From: Bacteroidota bacterium
Lineage (GTDB): Bacteria > Bacteroidota > Bacteroidia > Flavobacteriales > Flavobacteriaceae
Direction: 5' to 3'
Assembly: GCA_023393485.1 (NCBI GenBank)
Contig: JAEWLD010000025.1
Location: 1 to 6,764 of the forward strand
Length of the DNA stretch: 6,764 bases
Positions 5,542-6,764 of this stretch are shown piece after piece (position 1 is the stretch's first letter; each line of letters opens with the position of its first letter). The position numbers and the translations under genes were made by a program. The notes below the pieces were generated by a model. The model was not told where the DNA came from. It did not search any database and was given only the letters and a program-made list of their open reading frames with translations.

Positions 5542-6076
5542 TTCTAATGCTTTTTGGGGACGGCACGGATTTGATTTTGTTTTTTAATATCGCTTTCGCC
5601 TTATGTAGGTTTGATTTCGATGTGCTTTCAGTAATGTGTAACATTTCTCCGATTTCCTTGTGCGAATACTCATCGAGTTCGTAAAGGCAGAATACCAGCC
5701 TATATTGATTTGGCAGTTCCTGAATAATCGAAAGCAGGTAATCAAGCGGCAAATCGATTTCAGATTCGGTCACGTCAACGTCGTGGAGCAAATCGTCATA
5801 TACCGGCAACATATGGATTGTCTTTTTGTAGCTGTCAATCGCTTTGTTGATCGCAATGCGTTTCATCCAGCCTTCAAAAGAGCCATTGCCTTTGTATTGT
5901 TCTATTTTGGTGAAAATGTCGATGAATGCATTGTGAAGGTTGTCTTCGGCTTCGGCTTCGTTACGGCAATATTTAAGACAGAGGACAAAAAGTATGTTCT
6001 TATACCGATGGTATAATTCCTCTTGTGCCTTGCGGTTTTGCCGGATGCAGCCTTTAATGAGTTGTTCTAGTTCCAA
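5531..6076 (-). CDS. ECF-type RNA polymerase sigma factor with a TTG start
   Basis: A 181-residue sigma-70 family regulator of the extracytoplasmic function group. Region 2 spans about 17-85 (AQEELYHRYKNILF, then NEAEAEDNLHNAFIDIFTKI and SFEGWMKRIAINKAID). Region 4 spans about 113-168 (IIQELPNQYRLVFCLYELDEYSHKEIGEMLHITESTSKSNLHKAK), with a normal helix-turn-helix. There is no ATG between the upstream in-frame stop (6104-6106) and region 2. The start is therefore taken as TTG at 6076; a CTG at 6082 is the main alternative. The stop codon lies inside the first codons of the next gene (shared bases ATGGAGCATAA), typical of a coupled sigma/anti-sigma pair. A TTTTG at 6125-6129 and a TAGATTG near 6096-6102 (minus strand) could be a promoter, but the match is poor. 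Likely function: turns on an envelope-related regulon when released by its partner. Confidence 0.93.
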   Translation of the reverse strand: MELEQLIKGCIRQNRKAQEELYHRYKNILFVLCLKYCRNEAEAEDNLHNAFIDIFTKIEQYKGNGSFEGWMKRIAINKAIDSYKKTIHMLPVYDDLLHDVDVTESEIDLPLDYLLSIIQELPNQYRLVFCLYELDEYSHKEIGEMLHITESTSKSNLHKAKAILKNKIKSVPSPKSIRNGA

Positions 6077-6164
6077 ATACAGGATGATGGTTTCACAATC
6101 TAATCAATTATTGCGGGCAGGAAGCAAAATCTGACTGCCGGTTCCATGTCTGGGCGTTTTGTTT

Positions 6165-6764
6165 TTAAAAGTATCGAATTGCTCTTGTCCGGACGGTATT
6201 TTGAGGCGGAATTTTTATTGTCGCCGTTGCCGTTCCGTCGATAAAGCTTACCGTCTGTGCGTTTGCGGCATCGGTTTCGGTCGAACTCCAATACGGCGAC
6301 GCGGTGAAATCCCCGAGACCTTGCAGATGGAGATTCGTATACATCGTCAACAGCTCGTCTTCGGACGGCAAAAACCAATCGTCTTGGTTGCCGGATTGCC
6401 AGACGAGGGTTTTCTGTGCGGCGACGCTTCCGTTGTTGGCCGCATTGCACACCGAAGGATTGTTGTAAAAATCGTTGAGGCTGTCGTGATAATCCGCAAT
6501 CAGTGCCGAGCTCGTCAGTCCGGTGCCAATCTCTGCCGATGTACCGCCAATGAAAGTTCCGGCGCAACCCCATTGAAAAAATGCCATGTCAGCAGGCGCG
6601 GCTTCAATATAGCGCCAGCCATCGCTGTAAGCGCCTTTGTCAAAAAATACGATGCCGCCGCCCGGTCCGGTATCGCCAATTGCAAATTCGTCCATTTGTT
6701 GGCAATAACGTTTGAGGCTAATGTGTTTGGGTTCTGTTGCGATATCGATCACATCCATCCAAAT
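6165..6764 (-). CDS. DUF1566/Lcl-type domain protein, 5' end outside the window
   Basis: The reading frame is open to the right edge. An in-frame ATG at 6758 gives 197 residues but no signal peptide, so the gene probably starts beyond the window. The C-terminal domain has the marks of the DUF1566 (Lcl C-terminal) family. Numbered from that ATG, these are GDTGPGGGIVFF (28-39), GWRYIEAAP (47-55), DWFLPSEDEL (127-136), YWSSTE (156-161) and a final RTRAIRYF (190-197). In Bacteroidota and other bacteria this domain usually ends cell-surface or secreted proteins, often behind repeated or Ig-like modules. Cys 65 and 104 could form a disulfide. The gene lies 88 bases upstream of the sigma gene on the same strand, and I see no good terminator between them. 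Biochemical function is unknown. Confidence 0.85.
   Translation of the reverse strand: MWMDVIDIATEPKHISLKRYCQQMDEFAIGDTGPGGGIVFFDKGAYSDGWRYIEAAPADMAFFQWGCAGTFIGGTSAEIGTGLTSSALIADYHDSLNDFYNNPSVCNAANNGSVAAQKTLVWQSGNQDDWFLPSEDELLTMYTNLHLQGLGDFTASPYWSSTETDAANAQTVSFIDGTATATIKIPPQNTVRTRAIRYF

Noticed and set aside
6096..6129. Promoter of the sigma operon (TTTTG with a 22-base spacer to TAGATTG)
   Set aside because: The -7 match lacks one T of the consensus and the spacing is long, so it is mentioned with the gene but not listed as a feature.
6100..6573. A second minus-strand frame of 157 codons inside the DUF1566 gene
   Set aside because: The protein is Arg-rich without motifs and is a shadow of the frame that encodes the clear DUF1566 motifs.

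Overview
The window is most likely from the chromosome of a flavobacterium (Bacteroidota, probably Flavobacteriaceae). Four things point there: a short 287-residue primary sigma factor with no region 1.1, a match to the Bacteroidota -7 promoter element (TAnnTTTG) in front of rpe, a lipoprotein with an acidic CSSDDD start, and AT-rich gaps full of palindromes. All seven genes I support lie on the minus strand, so transcription runs from high to low coordinates.

In the direction of transcription: (1) the C-terminal part of a DUF1566/Lcl-type surface protein, cut by the right edge; (2) an ECF sigma factor with a TTG start, overlapping by 11 bases (3) a 498-residue protein with a short cytoplasmic segment, one membrane helix, a long disordered linker and a C-terminal beta-barrel-like domain; (4) a small lipoprotein; (5) rpoD; (6) about 900 bases without a gene; (7) rpe, ribulose-phosphate 3-epimerase; (8) a stand-alone CheY-like receiver.

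The most interesting protein-level feature is the pair at 4045-6076. Gene order, overlap and domain layout match the dual membrane-spanning anti-sigma factors (Dma, with Das sigma factors) described in Bacteroides thetaiotaomicron. There, one polypeptide is thought to link an outer-membrane barrel to a cytoplasmic sigma factor. Here this is inference from architecture.

The most interesting DNA-level feature is the gene-free stretch 1268-2162 between rpoD and rpe. It holds a 107/108-base direct repeat with three hairpins per copy, a 98-base imperfect palindrome, an 18-base-pair stem, a nested stem-loop, five copies of a short CYCGAGC...CTG-like word in one orientation, and several minus-strand terminator hairpins. 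Three of those hairpins have the same 7-base loop although their stems differ. The region looks like an accumulation site for small mobile or duplicating palindromic elements behind an essential gene. I see no tRNA, rRNA, CRISPR array, transposase or intact insertion sequence.
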